The position numbers and the translations under genes are program-made. This document shows positions 1 through 8,155 of a stretch of DNA of 64,000 nucleotides, one piece after another. The DNA is from Arabiibacter massiliensis. GTDB lineage: Bacteria; Actinomycetota; Coriobacteriia; Coriobacteriales; Eggerthellaceae. Numbering within the stretch: the first letter of the stretch is position 1; every line of letters starts with the position of its first letter. The stretch covers positions 2,635,400 through 2,699,399 of the forward strand of contig NZ_LT827021.1 in assembly GCF_900169505.1 (NCBI RefSeq), given 5' to 3'. The notes under the pieces were generated by a model that saw only the letters and a program-made list of their open reading frames with translations, did not search any database and was not told the origin of the DNA.

Positions 1-2
1 AC

Positions 3-428
3 TACGTGGAAGACCTGGTGGAGAGCGTCATCGTGTGGAACGAGTCGCGCCGCTTCGGCGACACGCCGGGGTCGCTGCGCACGTGCATCGCCGCGTTTCG
101 CCGCGCGCTCTACGACGCCGAGGGCAACCAGCGCCCCATGATAGCCGTGCTGGAGGAGCTGGGCGTGCGCGACGCGTTCGACGTGCGCGCCGTGCGCGAG
201 ACGGTGGACTGCATCAACGACAACATCGTGGCCGAGTACGCAGCGTACCATCAGATGGAGATCGAATTCGTGTACGAGATGTTCTGCGTGGTGATCTTCG
301 GGCTGGTGGGCCTCGTGAAGATCAACCCCGCCATCACCGACGAGGCCCTCATGAAGGTGGTGGAGCAAACGCTGCACCTCGACATGGAACCCCTCGAGGC
401 ACCCGATGGCATCGGGGATGCCGGTTAG
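3..428 (+). CDS. 3' end of an unidentified protein (partial)
   Basis: The frame is open from the left edge of the window, so the start codon lies outside. About 141 residues are visible, mostly predicted alpha-helical and rich in charged residues, ending in a hydrophobic helix (FCVVIFGLVGLV) and an acidic tail. The length and helical character would fit the C-terminal ligand domain of a TetR-type regulator, but no helix-turn-helix is in view and no diagnostic motif was recognised, so this is only a guess. It ends about 150 bp before nrfA and is separated from it by a candidate promoter and operator, so it is probably not in the nrfA transcript. Confidence 0.6.
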   Translation, partial: YVEDLVESVIVWNESRRFGDTPGSLRTCIAAFRRALYDAEGNQRPMIAVLEELGVRDAFDVRAVRETVDCINDNIVAEYAAYHQMEIEFVYEMFCVVIFGLVGLVKINPAITDEALMKVVEQTLHLDMEPLEAPDGIGDAG

Positions 429-457
429 GTTCGCTCGCGGATGCTCTCACGGAAGTA

Positions 458-522
458 TTGCGAAAACACAAGATTTCGCAATCAAACGCTATTTGCCGCG
501 TGCTTCCTCGCCTTCTTACAAT
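458..522 (+). promoter_or_regulatory. Candidate nrfA promoter with upstream activator dyad
   Basis: A perfect dyad TTGCGAAA-N8-TTTCGCAA spans 458-481. Downstream, TTGCCG (493-498) and TACAAT (517-522) with an 18-bp spacer resemble -35 and -10 elements. If transcription starts near 529 the dyad is centred about 60 bp upstream, the usual place for a class I activator such as a Crp/FNR-family protein. The dyad is not the classical FNR sequence, so the regulator is unknown. The two-component system downstream is another candidate. Confidence 0.45.
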
Positions 523-576
523 GGAGGCAGAGAAAAGCCCGCTGTGAAGGCGGGGGACGAGGAGATGGGGGTGAAC

Positions 577-1821
577 ATGGCAGCGAAATGGAAGAAGCCA
601 GTTCTCGTGGGTTCGGCGATGGCGCTTGCCCTAGCCTGCGCCGCATGCGCGCCTAAGGCCAACGACGGCGATCTGACCGGCGGGAAATCGGGCGGGGAAC
701 CGGCGGCTGGTGCTGTCGTACAGACATCCGACAAGAGCTGGGAGCAGTGGCAGGGCGAGTATCCTTTGCAGGTTGGCTCCTTCTTCGACGGTCTTGACGA
801 GGTGGAGTCGTGGGACGGCAAGGTGCACAGCCACTCGATGCTGTACAAGAACGTTCCTGCGATGGCGAACGGCGTGGACAAGTTCGGCACGGCGTGCATG
901 GCGTGCAAGTCCACTACCGGAACCGACCTGTACAACGAGATGGGCCTCGACGCGTTCAGCCAGCCCTGGGAGCAGTACGGCGATTCCGTGGACTGGTGGG
1001 ACTGCGGTTTGTGCCACGTGGACGGCACTCCCGGAGGAGAGCTGCACTACAACGGCATGGCGGCCACTGCGTTCGGCGGCACCTTGCTGGACGGCCTTCC
1101 TCAAGAGCAGGCCGTGTGCGGCCAGTGCCACAACTTCTACGGAGCCGTGTACACGCGCGGCGGCCTGATGCAGAAGATGCAGGACGGCGAGGTCGATCCG
1201 AAAGGCGTCGATCCCTATCGGTATGGAACCGACCCCGACAGCCTGATGAAGGCAGCGCTTGAGGACGGCTATGTGATGAACGTGGACGAGAAGACGGGCA
1301 TCGCCTCCTTCCAGGCGAACCACCCGGAGGTGGAGGTTTTCCAGGGCAGCGTCCACGAGAGTCTGGGCATGGCCTGCATCGACTGCCATATGCCCACCAA
1401 GACCTCGGAAGGCGGCGAGGCGTTCACCTCGCACAACGCCTCATCCTCTCCGCTCGAGAATCCCGAGGCGCTCGAGTACTGCCTCACCTGCCATAAGGCT
1501 CAGGGGATCGAGTCGGCGGATCAGATGATCGAGTTCGTGCACGCCGCGCAGCAGGAGGCAGCCGACCTCGAGGCCGCGTTCGCCGAGAAGCAGACGCAGC
1601 TGAAGTCGCTCATCGCCGACGCCGCTGCATCCGGCGTGATAAACGAGGCGACGCTCCAGCAGGCACGCGACATCTTCACGCGCGCTACCTGGTACGTGCG
1701 CTACGCCGACGGGGGCGGGGATTTCAAGGGACAGAAAGTAGCCCACAATCCCGAGGACATCGTGTCCTACATCGAGCGCGCGACCGTGATGATGGACGAG
1801 GCCATCGCGCTGTTCGCGTGA
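577..1821 (+). CDS. nrfA: NrfA-type pentaheme cytochrome c nitrite reductase, lipoprotein form
   Basis: Catalyses six-electron reduction of nitrite to ammonia outside the membrane. Five heme sites occur in NrfA order: the catalytic CMACK (C107-K111) first, then CGLCH (143), CGQCH (181), CIDCH (267) and CLTCH (302). The active-site Tyr (Tyr188, after heme 3) and His (His260, before CIDCHMP) sit where NrfA has them, and a SHNASSSPL segment supplies a distal heme ligand. Length is 414 aa, somewhat short for the family (around 480). The N-terminus is a signal peptide with a CAAC lipobox-like end, so it is probably lipid-anchored. No NrfH or NrfB electron donor is adjacent. An ATG at 565 is an alternative start; I prefer 577 because the upstream GAGGAG is better spaced. 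A heme-sensor kinase pair follows. Confidence 0.88.
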   Translation: MAAKWKKPVLVGSAMALALACAACAPKANDGDLTGGKSGGEPAAGAVVQTSDKSWEQWQGEYPLQVGSFFDGLDEVESWDGKVHSHSMLYKNVPAMANGVDKFGTACMACKSTTGTDLYNEMGLDAFSQPWEQYGDSVDWWDCGLCHVDGTPGGELHYNGMAATAFGGTLLDGLPQEQAVCGQCHNFYGAVYTRGGLMQKMQDGEVDPKGVDPYRYGTDPDSLMKAALEDGYVMNVDEKTGIASFQANHPEVEVFQGSVHESLGMACIDCHMPTKTSEGGEAFTSHNASSSPLENPEALEYCLTCHKAQGIESADQMIEFVHAAQQEAADLEAAFAEKQTQLKSLIADAAASGVINEATLQQARDIFTRATWYVRYADGGGDFKGQKVAHNPEDIVSYIERATVMMDEAIALFA

Positions 1822-1834
1822 TCTTCGCCGCAAC

Positions 1835-1865
1835 GGCGCCCGGCTCCCCGGTGGGGCCGGGCGCC
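1835..1865 (+). terminator. Strong hairpin after nrfA
   Basis: A perfect 10-bp GC-rich stem (GGCGCCCGGC / GCCGGGCGCC) with an 11-nt loop lies 14 bp after the nrfA stop codon and before the histidine kinase. It lacks a clear T-run, so termination may be partial; it would separate nrfA from the two-component genes. Confidence 0.5.
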
Positions 1866-1903
1866 GTGCTATGATGGCCCCACATCGAGGGAAGGGGAGG
1901 GCG

Positions 1904-3355
1904 ATGAAGGCTCGGCGGTCGCATATGCAGCTGTGGGCGCGGTTCGCCGTCCTGGTGGGGCTCGCGGGCGTGGTCGTCTTCGGCGTGTACCTCGCCTGGT
2001 CGACACACGCCGAGTCGGCCGAGAACGAACGCCGCGCGCTGGCCGAGGCGCGTGTGCTGAGCGCCCAGATGGACTCCTCCTGGGACTACGTCGACTCCAT
2101 CCAGGACCGCATCAACTACACGGACGGCACCTTCGATTTTAAAGGCGTGTACTGCTCGGTGGCGGGCAAGAGCATCGCCAAGCGCTTCACCGACCGCACC
2201 GACTACGTTATCCGCTACGTGCGCGAGGACCCGCGCAGCGGCACCGACGAGCCGGACGAGTTCGAGCAAGCGGCGCTGGACGCGTTCGCGCACGAAAGCG
2301 TCACCGAGCACTACGGCATGCAGGAATATGAAGGAGCCCAGGCGTTCCGCTACGTGTCGGCGTTGCGGGCGGAGCGCAACTGCCTGGAATGCCACGGCGA
2401 GCCCGCCGGCGAGAAGGATGCGACGGGCTTTTTGAAAGAGGGCATGCGTCTGGACGACCTGGCGGGCGCGGTGAGCATCGTGCTTCCCATGGACGCCATC
2501 GTGGCGGAGTCGAACGCCGACCTGGCGGGCACCGTGACGTTTTTCTGCGTGCTCATGGCGGCGGTGACGGCGGTGCTGTTCTGGGGCCTGCGCCGGTGGG
2601 TGACCGCACCCATCATATCGGAGAACGACATGCTGCGCCGCGATGCGGAATCGCAGTCGAACTTCCTCAGCATCATCACGCACGAGCTGAAGACGCCGCT
2701 CTCATCCATACTCGCGTTCACCGAGCTGTGGAAGCGCGGCGGCCACGCCGACCGGGACGTCGACCGCGAGCTGGTAGAGGAGATCGAGACGAACAGCCAC
2801 GTGCTGCTTTCCATGATCAACAACCTGTTGGACACGGCCAAGATGGACGAGGGCAGCCTGGCGCTGGCCGAGGAGGACCTGGACGTGTACGACGTGGTGG
2901 GGCTCGTGAAATCCACGGCGGGCCCGCTAGCGAAACGGCGCGGCGTGTCGCTCGCGGCCAGCATCGCGCCGGGCACGCCCATCGTGCGCACCGACCGCGA
3001 GATGCTGCGCCGGGTGATCCTCAACCTGGTGAGCAACGCGCTGCGCTTCACGGGCGAAGGCGGCTCGGTGTCGCTTCGTCTGTCGTACGGGGAAGGGGTG
3101 TTGACGGTGGAGGTGCAGGACACGGGCGCGGGCATCCCTGAGGATCGGCTGGCCACGGTGTTCGACCGCTTTGTCAGCGCGCCCGGCTCGGAAGTGTCGG
3201 GCGAGGGCGGAACGGGCCTGGGGCTTTCCATCGTGAAGCGCTATGCCGAGATGACCGGCGGCTGGGTCAAAGCGGAAAGCGAGCAGGGGCGTGGCAGCAC
3301 GTTCACGGTAGTGCTGCCCATGCCCGCGCGCAGCGAGGAGGATGAGGGCATATGA
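1904..3355 (+). CDS. Sensor histidine kinase with heme-type (DUF3365/Tll0287-like) periplasmic sensor
   Basis: 483-aa membrane kinase. TM1 lies near residues 10-30 and TM2 near 205-230, enclosing an extracytoplasmic domain with one CLECHG motif (C160-H164), the c-type heme site characteristic of DUF3365 sensors. The cytoplasmic part has a HisKA domain (SIITHELKTPLSS, phospho-His260) and a HATPase domain (N-box LVSNALRF, DTGAGIP, GTGLGLSI). It probably senses redox state, NO or a nitrogen oxide and phosphorylates the next gene product. Start ATG 1904 is chosen over 1871 because it has GGGGAGG six bases upstream. The last four bases overlap the regulator start (ATGA), so the pair is translationally coupled. 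Regulation of nrfA is inferred from position only. Confidence 0.88.
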   Translation: MKARRSHMQLWARFAVLVGLAGVVVFGVYLAWSTHAESAENERRALAEARVLSAQMDSSWDYVDSIQDRINYTDGTFDFKGVYCSVAGKSIAKRFTDRTDYVIRYVREDPRSGTDEPDEFEQAALDAFAHESVTEHYGMQEYEGAQAFRYVSALRAERNCLECHGEPAGEKDATGFLKEGMRLDDLAGAVSIVLPMDAIVAESNADLAGTVTFFCVLMAAVTAVLFWGLRRWVTAPIISENDMLRRDAESQSNFLSIITHELKTPLSSILAFTELWKRGGHADRDVDRELVEEIETNSHVLLSMINNLLDTAKMDEGSLALAEEDLDVYDVVGLVKSTAGPLAKRRGVSLAASIAPGTPIVRTDREMLRRVILNLVSNALRFTGEGGSVSLRLSYGEGVLTVEVQDTGAGIPEDRLATVFDRFVSAPGSEVSGEGGTGLGLSIVKRYAEMTGGWVKAESEQGRGSTFTVVLPMPARSEEDEGI

Positions 3356-4083
3356 CGACGCACGCCGAAGAGTCGATGGTGCTGCTGGCGGATGACGATC
3401 AGAGCCTGCGAACAGCCACGGCCCGCTTGCTCGAGGAGGCGGGCTTTCGCTGCCTGGAGGCGGTCGATGGGGCGGATGCCCTGGAACGCTACGAAGAGGA
3501 GCGCCCCGACCTGGTGATCCTCGATGTCATGATGCCGAAGGTGGACGGGTTCGAGGTGTGCGAGCGCATCCGCGCGAAGGACAAGGCCACGCCAGTACTC
3601 ATGCTCACGGCGAAGGGCGATATCGTCGACAAACGCGTGGGATACCGCATGGGCGCCGATGACTACCTGGTGAAGCCCTTCAGCGGCGAGGAACTCGCGT
3701 TGCGTGTGGGAGCGCTGCTGCGACGCTCGCGGGAACTGGCGGGCGAGCGCACCCCGGCGCGGCGGACGGTCGTCGTGGGCGACGTGGAAATCGATGTGGT
3801 GCGCGGCGAGGCTCTCGTAGCCGGGGAGAAGGTGGAGCTGACCCCGAAGGAGTCGCGCATCCTCGCGGTGCTCGCGGAGCATCCGGGCGAGGTGTTCGAC
3901 CGCGACGACCTGGTGAGGGCGGTGTGGGGCGAGGAGTACGTCGGCACGCAGATCAGCATCCCCGTCTACATTCGCAAGCTGCGCGAGAAGCTGGAGGACA
4001 ACCCGAGCGAGCCCGTCTGCATCCAGACGGTGTGGGGAATGGGGTACCGTCTTGGCGAGGGCGGGGCGGGCGGCTCCTGCTGA
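3352..4083 (+). CDS. OmpR/PhoB-family response regulator
   Basis: 243 aa. The receiver domain has the acidic triad LADDDQ, phospho-acceptor Asp58 in LVILDVMMP, switch Thr in MLTAKG and Lys in YLVKPF. The C-terminal winged helix (about residues 140-238) carries LTPKESRILAVLAEHPGEVF and the recognition helix region with VYIRKLREKLE, ending WGMGYRLG as in PhoB-type regulators. It is encoded in an ATGA overlap with the kinase and is its cognate partner. Targets are unknown; nrfA is the nearest candidate. Confidence 0.92.
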   Translation: MTTHAEESMVLLADDDQSLRTATARLLEEAGFRCLEAVDGADALERYEEERPDLVILDVMMPKVDGFEVCERIRAKDKATPVLMLTAKGDIVDKRVGYRMGADDYLVKPFSGEELALRVGALLRRSRELAGERTPARRTVVVGDVEIDVVRGEALVAGEKVELTPKESRILAVLAEHPGEVFDRDDLVRAVWGEEYVGTQISIPVYIRKLREKLEDNPSEPVCIQTVWGMGYRLGEGGAGGSC

Positions 4084-4149
4084 TACGCCGCCCAAACCAC
4101 CTGCGGCTACGTGCGAAGCGTGGAGATTGCGGCGCGCGTTGCCCGCGCG

Positions 4150-4158
4150 TGATATAGT
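4150..4158 (+). promoter_or_regulatory. Extended -10 promoter upstream of NlpC/P60 gene
   Basis: TGATATAGT matches an extended -10 element (TGn-TATAGT). It would give a transcript with a leader of roughly 100 nt before the ATG at 4264, containing the small palindrome GTGCAGGTGCAC. I could not match this leader to a known riboswitch. Confidence 0.4.
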
Positions 4159-4263
4159 CATAGGGCAACCGTTGATTGGTGCAGGTGCACTAAACCCCAG
4201 CTCAAAGGGAGGAGAGCGGCGGGTTGGTCGCCGAACGAGCGCCGATCGCAAGGAGGTCCGCAC

Positions 4264-5340
4264 ATGTCACACACCGCGCGCGGCGTCGATCGCCGCACGT
4301 TCATCGCGGGGACGGCGGCGCTCGGCGTCGCGACCCTGCTGCGGCCGGGGCTCGCCTTCGCGGAGCCCACGTCCGCCGATAAGCTGGCCGAGGCCGAAGC
4401 CGTCCGCTCGCGCATCCTCACGATGCAAGACGAGCTGGAGGTCGCCTCCGACGGCTACTACAAGGCGCTCGACGAGCACGACGCGGCCGTTCAGGCCGTG
4501 GCCGACGCGCAGGCGCGCATCGACGAGGCCAACGCCAAGATCGCCGATTTGCAGGAGCGCCTCGCGCAGCGCGCCCGTAGCATGTACCGCACCGACCGAT
4601 CCACCGCCCTCGACCTCGTGCTGGGCGCGACGACGTTCGAGGAGTTCGCCACGAACTGGGACCTGCTCAAGAACATCAACGAGCAGGACGCCGACATGGT
4701 GCAGGAGACGAAGGACCTACGCGCCGAGGTGGAGGCGGCCAAGGCGGAGCTCGAGGAGCAGGAACGCATCGCCGCGGAGAAGGCCGACGAGGCCGCCCGC
4801 ATCAAGCAGGAGGTGGAGGAGTCCATCGCCACGCTCGAGGCGACGGTCCAGCAGCTCGACGCCGAGGCGCAGGCCCTGCTCGAGCAGGAGCAGGAGGCCG
4901 CGCGCGCCGCCACGGCCGCGGCGGCCGCGCGCAGCTCCTACGCCTATAGCACGGGTCCGGTGTCCAGCATCCCCTCGCAGGGCTCCGTCGTGGACTACGC
5001 GCTCTCGCGCATCGGCTGCCCCTACGTGTGGGCGGCGGAAGGCCCCGATGCCTTCGATTGCTCGGGGCTTGTCACCTGGGCGTACGCGCAGGTGGGCATA
5101 GCGGTGCCCCATCAGACCGAGGCGCAGTACCATGCCGCGGCCGCGCGCATCCCCGTGTCCGAGGCCCAGCCCGGCGACGTCTTGTGGGTAAGCTACGGCG
5201 ACGGGTACAACGGCCACGTGGGCATCGCCTGCAGCGCCGGCGGCACGCATTTCGTCCACGCGCCCACCTTTGGTGCCTTCGTGCGCGACACCGACCCCCT
5301 CAGCTGGGCCGGCTTCACGCACGCGCTCAGGTTCGCCTGA
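4264..5340 (+). CDS. Exported NlpC/P60 cell-wall peptidase with coiled-coil domain
   Basis: 358 aa. The N-terminus has a Tat-type signal (DRRTFIAGTAALG, cleavage near AFA-EP). Residues about 40-210 are an alanine/glutamate-rich coiled coil, as in RipA/CwlO-type hydrolases where it docks to a membrane regulator. The C-terminal NlpC/P60 domain has catalytic Cys266 in DCSGL, His in GHVGI and a third polar residue in FVHAP, and would cleave peptide stems of peptidoglycan. A strong AAGGAGG site precedes the ATG. It appears to be monocistronic with its own promoter. Confidence 0.9.
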   Translation: MSHTARGVDRRTFIAGTAALGVATLLRPGLAFAEPTSADKLAEAEAVRSRILTMQDELEVASDGYYKALDEHDAAVQAVADAQARIDEANAKIADLQERLAQRARSMYRTDRSTALDLVLGATTFEEFATNWDLLKNINEQDADMVQETKDLRAEVEAAKAELEEQERIAAEKADEAARIKQEVEESIATLEATVQQLDAEAQALLEQEQEAARAATAAAAARSSYAYSTGPVSSIPSQGSVVDYALSRIGCPYVWAAEGPDAFDCSGLVTWAYAQVGIAVPHQTEAQYHAAAARIPVSEAQPGDVLWVSYGDGYNGHVGIACSAGGTHFVHAPTFGAFVRDTDPLSWAGFTHALRFA

Positions 5341-5406
5341 CCCCGCGCCGCGTTTGCGGTATGATGCCTATCGAAGCACGGAGCCGACATCGATAGGAGC
5401 ACATCC

Positions 5407-5970
5407 ATGACCACCCTGTTCGTGAACGCATGCCTGCGCGGCGAGGTCTCGCGCACGCTGGCCCTCTGCCGCGAGTACCTGGCTGCGCGCGGTGACGACG
5501 TCGTCGAGGTGAACCTGGCCGAGCTTCGCCTCAAGCCCTTCGACGCCGAGATGGTGGCCTACCGCGTGGAGAAGCAGACCGCGCGCGAGTGGGACGACCC
5601 CATCTTCGCGCTGTCGCGCCAGTTCGCGGAGGCTGAGGACATCGTGATCGGCGCGCCGTACTGGGATCTGTCGTTCCCTGCGGCGCTCAAAGTGTACCTG
5701 GAGCATGTGAGCGTGTGCGACCTCGCGTTCCACTACACCGAAGACGCGCGCTGCGAGGGCATCTGCAAGGCGCGCCGCCTCACCTATATCACCACGTGCG
5801 GCGGCTTCGTGGAGGGCGCGAACTTCGGCTACGACTACTTCTGCGGCATCGCCAAGATGTTCGGCATCCCGGAGACGCGGTTCGTGGCGGCCGAGGGGCT
5901 CGACATCGTCGGTATCGACGTGGACGCGCAGATGGACAAGGCCCGCGCCCAGATGGCCGAGCTCGATTAA
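5407..5970 (+). CDS. Flavodoxin-fold NAD(P)H oxidoreductase (azoreductase/NQO-like)
   Basis: 187 aa. The N-terminal strand and loop (TLFVNACLRGEVSRTLAL) correspond to the FMN phosphate loop, and APYWDLSFPAALKVYLEHV to the second FMN-contact segment of FMN-dependent NADH-azoreductases and quinone reductases. The later CGGF segment fits the third flavin loop. It would be a cytoplasmic two-electron reductase for quinones or azo compounds; the substrate cannot be read from sequence. It is followed after nine bases by the cysteine hydrolase gene, with which it probably forms an operon. Confidence 0.82.
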   Translation: MTTLFVNACLRGEVSRTLALCREYLAARGDDVVEVNLAELRLKPFDAEMVAYRVEKQTAREWDDPIFALSRQFAEAEDIVIGAPYWDLSFPAALKVYLEHVSVCDLAFHYTEDARCEGICKARRLTYITTCGGFVEGANFGYDYFCGIAKMFGIPETRFVAAEGLDIVGIDVDAQMDKARAQMAELD

Positions 5971-5979
5971 GGAGAAGCG

Positions 5980-6540
5980 ATGAAACGGCTGCTCGTGGTA
6001 GTGGATTTCCAGAACGATTTCGTGGACGGCGCACTGGGCTTTCCGGGGGCGGAGAAGCTCGAGCGGCCTATCGCGGACAAGATCCGCGCGTACTACGACC
6101 GGTTCGACGAGGTGGTGTTCACGCTCGACACGCATCGGCGCGACTACCTTGAGACGCAGGAGGGGCGCAACCTCCCCGTGGAGCACTGCATCGACGGCAC
6201 GCCGGGCCACGAGCTGTACGGCGAGGTGGCGCAGCTCGCCGAGCATGCGACCGCGGTGTTCAAGAAGCCCACGTTCGGCTCGAGCGAGCTGTTCGAGTGG
6301 CTGCTCACGGCCAAGCGCGCCGTCGACGAGCTGGGGCTTCCGCCGTTCGAGAGCATCGAGGTGGTGGGCCTCGTGTCCAACATCTGCGTCATCTCGAACG
6401 CCGTCGTGGCCAAGACGGCATGCCCCGAGGTGCCCGTCATCGTGGACGCGGCCTGCACCGCCTCCTTCGACGACGCCCTCAACGAGAAGACCCTCGACGT
6501 CATGGAGGGCCTCCAGATCCAGGTGATCAACCGCGCATGA
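5980..6540 (+). CDS. Nicotinamidase-like cysteine hydrolase (isochorismatase family)
   Basis: 186 aa. It has the catalytic triad of the family: Asp9 in VVVDFQNDF, Lys95/96 in FKKPTFGS and nucleophile Cys136 in LVSNICVISN. A metal-site DTH (Asp50, His52), His69 and the segment VEHCIDGTPGHEL resemble PncA-type nicotinamidases more than isochorismatases, so conversion of nicotinamide to nicotinate is the likeliest reaction. AAGGAG precedes the ATG. The neighbouring minus-strand Nudix and sirtuin genes also concern NAD or ADP-ribose. An uncharacterised amidase of the same fold cannot be excluded. Confidence 0.82.
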   Translation: MKRLLVVVDFQNDFVDGALGFPGAEKLERPIADKIRAYYDRFDEVVFTLDTHRRDYLETQEGRNLPVEHCIDGTPGHELYGEVAQLAEHATAVFKKPTFGSSELFEWLLTAKRAVDELGLPPFESIEVVGLVSNICVISNAVVAKTACPEVPVIVDAACTASFDDALNEKTLDVMEGLQIQVINRA

Positions 6541-6555
6541 GGCTGGGGGGCGTCC

Positions 6556-6569
6556 CGTCCCTTTGTCAC
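6556..6569. repeat. Half-copy of the CGTCCCTTTGTCAC repeat
   Basis: These 14 bases, located between the convergent hydrolase and Nudix genes, are identical to part of the right arm of the inverted repeat at 40264-40358. This suggests a decayed or single-armed copy of the same element. Confidence 0.45.
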
Positions 6570-6578
6570 GCGCCTTTG

Positions 6579-7193
6579 CTAGTGCCGGCGGGCGAAGGCT
6601 TCCAGGACGAGTTGGGCGCGGGTGCCGATGGGCGTCGTGTTCTCCGCGAGGAAGCGGGGGACGTCCTCGATGGCCAGCAGAAACGGCTCGATGAGCTCGG
6701 ACGGCTCGGGCTGGGCGTCGGCCACCTTCTCCACCTGGGCGAACACCACGTGCACCGTCTCGTCGGTGAGGCCGGTGGACGAGAAGCCCGCCTGCGGCAA
6801 CGGCTCAAGCGCGGCCGCGCCCAGGTCGGCGCGCAGGGCGTAGCCCGTCTCCTCGCGCAGTTCGCGGTCGACGCAGGCGGTCAGATCCTCGCCGTCGTCC
6901 ACGAGCCCGGCGGGAAACGCGATGCACCAGCTGTTCAGCGGATAGCGGAACTCGCGGATGAGCAGCAGCTTCCCGTCGGGCGTCTGGCCGACGATGCACA
7001 CGGCATCGGCCGCCGCCCGCTCGCCGCGCGCGTGGGCCTCGAGCTCGGCGCGGTAGGCGTCGATGCCCTTGCGCGAGGCGCTCTCGTATTCGTAGGCCGA
7101 GCCGTCGGGCATCGTGTAGACGAGGATGTACTTCTTAATCCACCCGTCCGACACCTGGCGGACGTCGGCGAGTTGGGGAATATCGGTGGGCAT
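6579..7193 (-). CDS. Nudix hydrolase, ADP-ribose pyrophosphatase-like
   Basis: 204 aa. A complete Nudix box is present at residues 96-118: G-x5-E-x7-RELREETG-Y. The N-terminal beta region with YEYESASRKG and the segment IREFRYPLNSWCIAFPAG fit ADP-ribose or nucleoside-diphosphate-sugar pyrophosphatases (NudF type). It would cleave ADP-ribose to AMP and ribose 5-phosphate. AAGGAG lies just before the ATG. It is downstream of the sirtuin gene on the same strand, separated by a perfect palindrome at 7214-7231. Confidence 0.88.
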   Translation of the reverse strand: MPTDIPQLADVRQVSDGWIKKYILVYTMPDGSAYEYESASRKGIDAYRAELEAHARGERAAADAVCIVGQTPDGKLLLIREFRYPLNSWCIAFPAGLVDDGEDLTACVDRELREETGYALRADLGAAALEPLPQAGFSSTGLTDETVHVVFAQVEKVADAQPEPSELIEPFLLAIEDVPRFLAENTTPIGTRAQLVLEAFARRH

Positions 7194-7213
7194 GGAGGCT
7201 CCTTCTTTTCAGG

Positions 7214-7231
7214 ATGCTTCACGTGAAGCAT
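7214..7231. promoter_or_regulatory. parS-like palindrome ATGCTTCACGTGAAGCAT
   Basis: This is an 18-bp perfect palindrome in the gap between the sirtuin and Nudix genes. Its core TTCACGTGAA is the core of the ParB-binding consensus TGTTTCACGTGAAACA; two symmetric positions differ. It could be a degenerate parS site or an operator for the flanking genes. A second related site lies at 50789-50803. Confidence 0.35.
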
Positions 7232-7242
7232 CTGCGGGCAGG

Positions 7243-7992
7243 TTAGAAGTCGAAGACCTCGCCGACGTTGGCGGCGATGCAGAGGTCGGCTTGGCGGTCG
7301 CGCGGGGTGGGCGTGCGGTTCACGATGACGAGGTGCGAGCCGTGGAAGAAGTCGATGAGCCCGGCGGCCGGATACACCGAAAGCGACGTGCCCGCCACCA
7401 CCAGCAAGCCCGCCGAGGCGATGGCGTCAACGGCCCCCTGCATGGTGCGCTCGTCGAGCGGCTCCTCGTACAGAACCACGTCCGGCTTCACGATACCGCC
7501 GCAGGCGGGGCAGCGCGGCACGCCGTCGTCGGCCTGCGCGCGCAATTCCAGCAGCTCCTCCACGGAGAACGCCGCGCCGCAGCGCATGCAGAAGTTGCGC
7601 AGCACGCTGCCGTGCAGCTCGAACACGCGCTCGCTGCCGGCCTTCTGGTGCAGGCCGTCGATGTTCTGCGTGACCACGGCCGCGCACGTGCCGGCGCGCT
7701 CGAGCTCAGCCAGCTTCTCGTGCGCGCGGTTCGGCCGCGCGTCGAGCGCCAGCATGCGGTCGCAGTAGAAGTCGAAGAATTCCGCCGGGTGCGCGTCGAA
7801 GAAGCTGCGCGAGATCATCTGCTCGGGCGGGTAGGGGTATTTCTGCGCGTACAGCCCGTCGGGGCTGCGGAAATCGGGGATGCCGCTCTCGGTGGACACG
7901 CCCGCGCCGCCGAAGAACACCATCCCGGCGGCGGGGGCCTTGTCGATCCAGGTGCGCAGCGTCTCGATCGCGCGCTTCGTGCTGTCGTCCAT
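7243..7992 (-). CDS. cobB: Sirtuin, NAD-dependent protein deacylase
   Basis: 249 aa. It has the NAD-binding motifs [16 protein letters not shown] (residues 28-43) and TQNIDGLH (108-115), catalytic His127 in FELHGS, and a zinc site formed by C135, C138, C161 and C164. C-terminal motifs [12 protein letters not shown] and VIVNRTPT are also typical. It removes acyl groups from lysines using NAD, yielding nicotinamide and O-acyl-ADP-ribose. Start 7992 is chosen for its GAAGGAG site. A longer upstream frame exists but has no family similarity. The gene is next to a Nudix hydrolase and a nicotinamidase-like gene. Confidence 0.93.
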   Translation of the reverse strand: MDDSTKRAIETLRTWIDKAPAAGMVFFGGAGVSTESGIPDFRSPDGLYAQKYPYPPEQMISRSFFDAHPAEFFDFYCDRMLALDARPNRAHEKLAELERAGTCAAVVTQNIDGLHQKAGSERVFELHGSVLRNFCMRCGAAFSVEELLELRAQADDGVPRCPACGGIVKPDVVLYEEPLDERTMQGAVDAIASAGLLVVAGTSLSVYPAAGLIDFFHGSHLVIVNRTPTPRDRQADLCIAANVGEVFDF

Positions 7993-8155
7993 AACGCTCC
8001 TTCCTCGGGAATGAGACCATACTAGCGCCGGTGTCACCGGAAAGCATAGCACGCGCGCGGCGCTCCTGCGATTTGCGTGGAATCCCCTTCGAGTTTCGGT
8101 GGCGAAGCTGCCGGGCGGGCTTCGAGGCGTCCCCCGTTTGCTATCATCGACCCCT

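Noticed and set aside
406..576. Earlier start for nrfA
   Set aside because: The extra residues precede the signal peptide, lack a ribosome site and cover the promoter and dyad region.
577..1821. Octaheme or tetrathionate-type multiheme cytochrome
   Set aside because: Only five heme motifs are present, the first is CxxCK, and Tyr/His active-site positions match NrfA.
4159..4263. Riboswitch in the NlpC/P60 leader
   Set aside because: Cell-wall hydrolases are often under c-di-AMP riboswitches, but I could not align the leader with that consensus.
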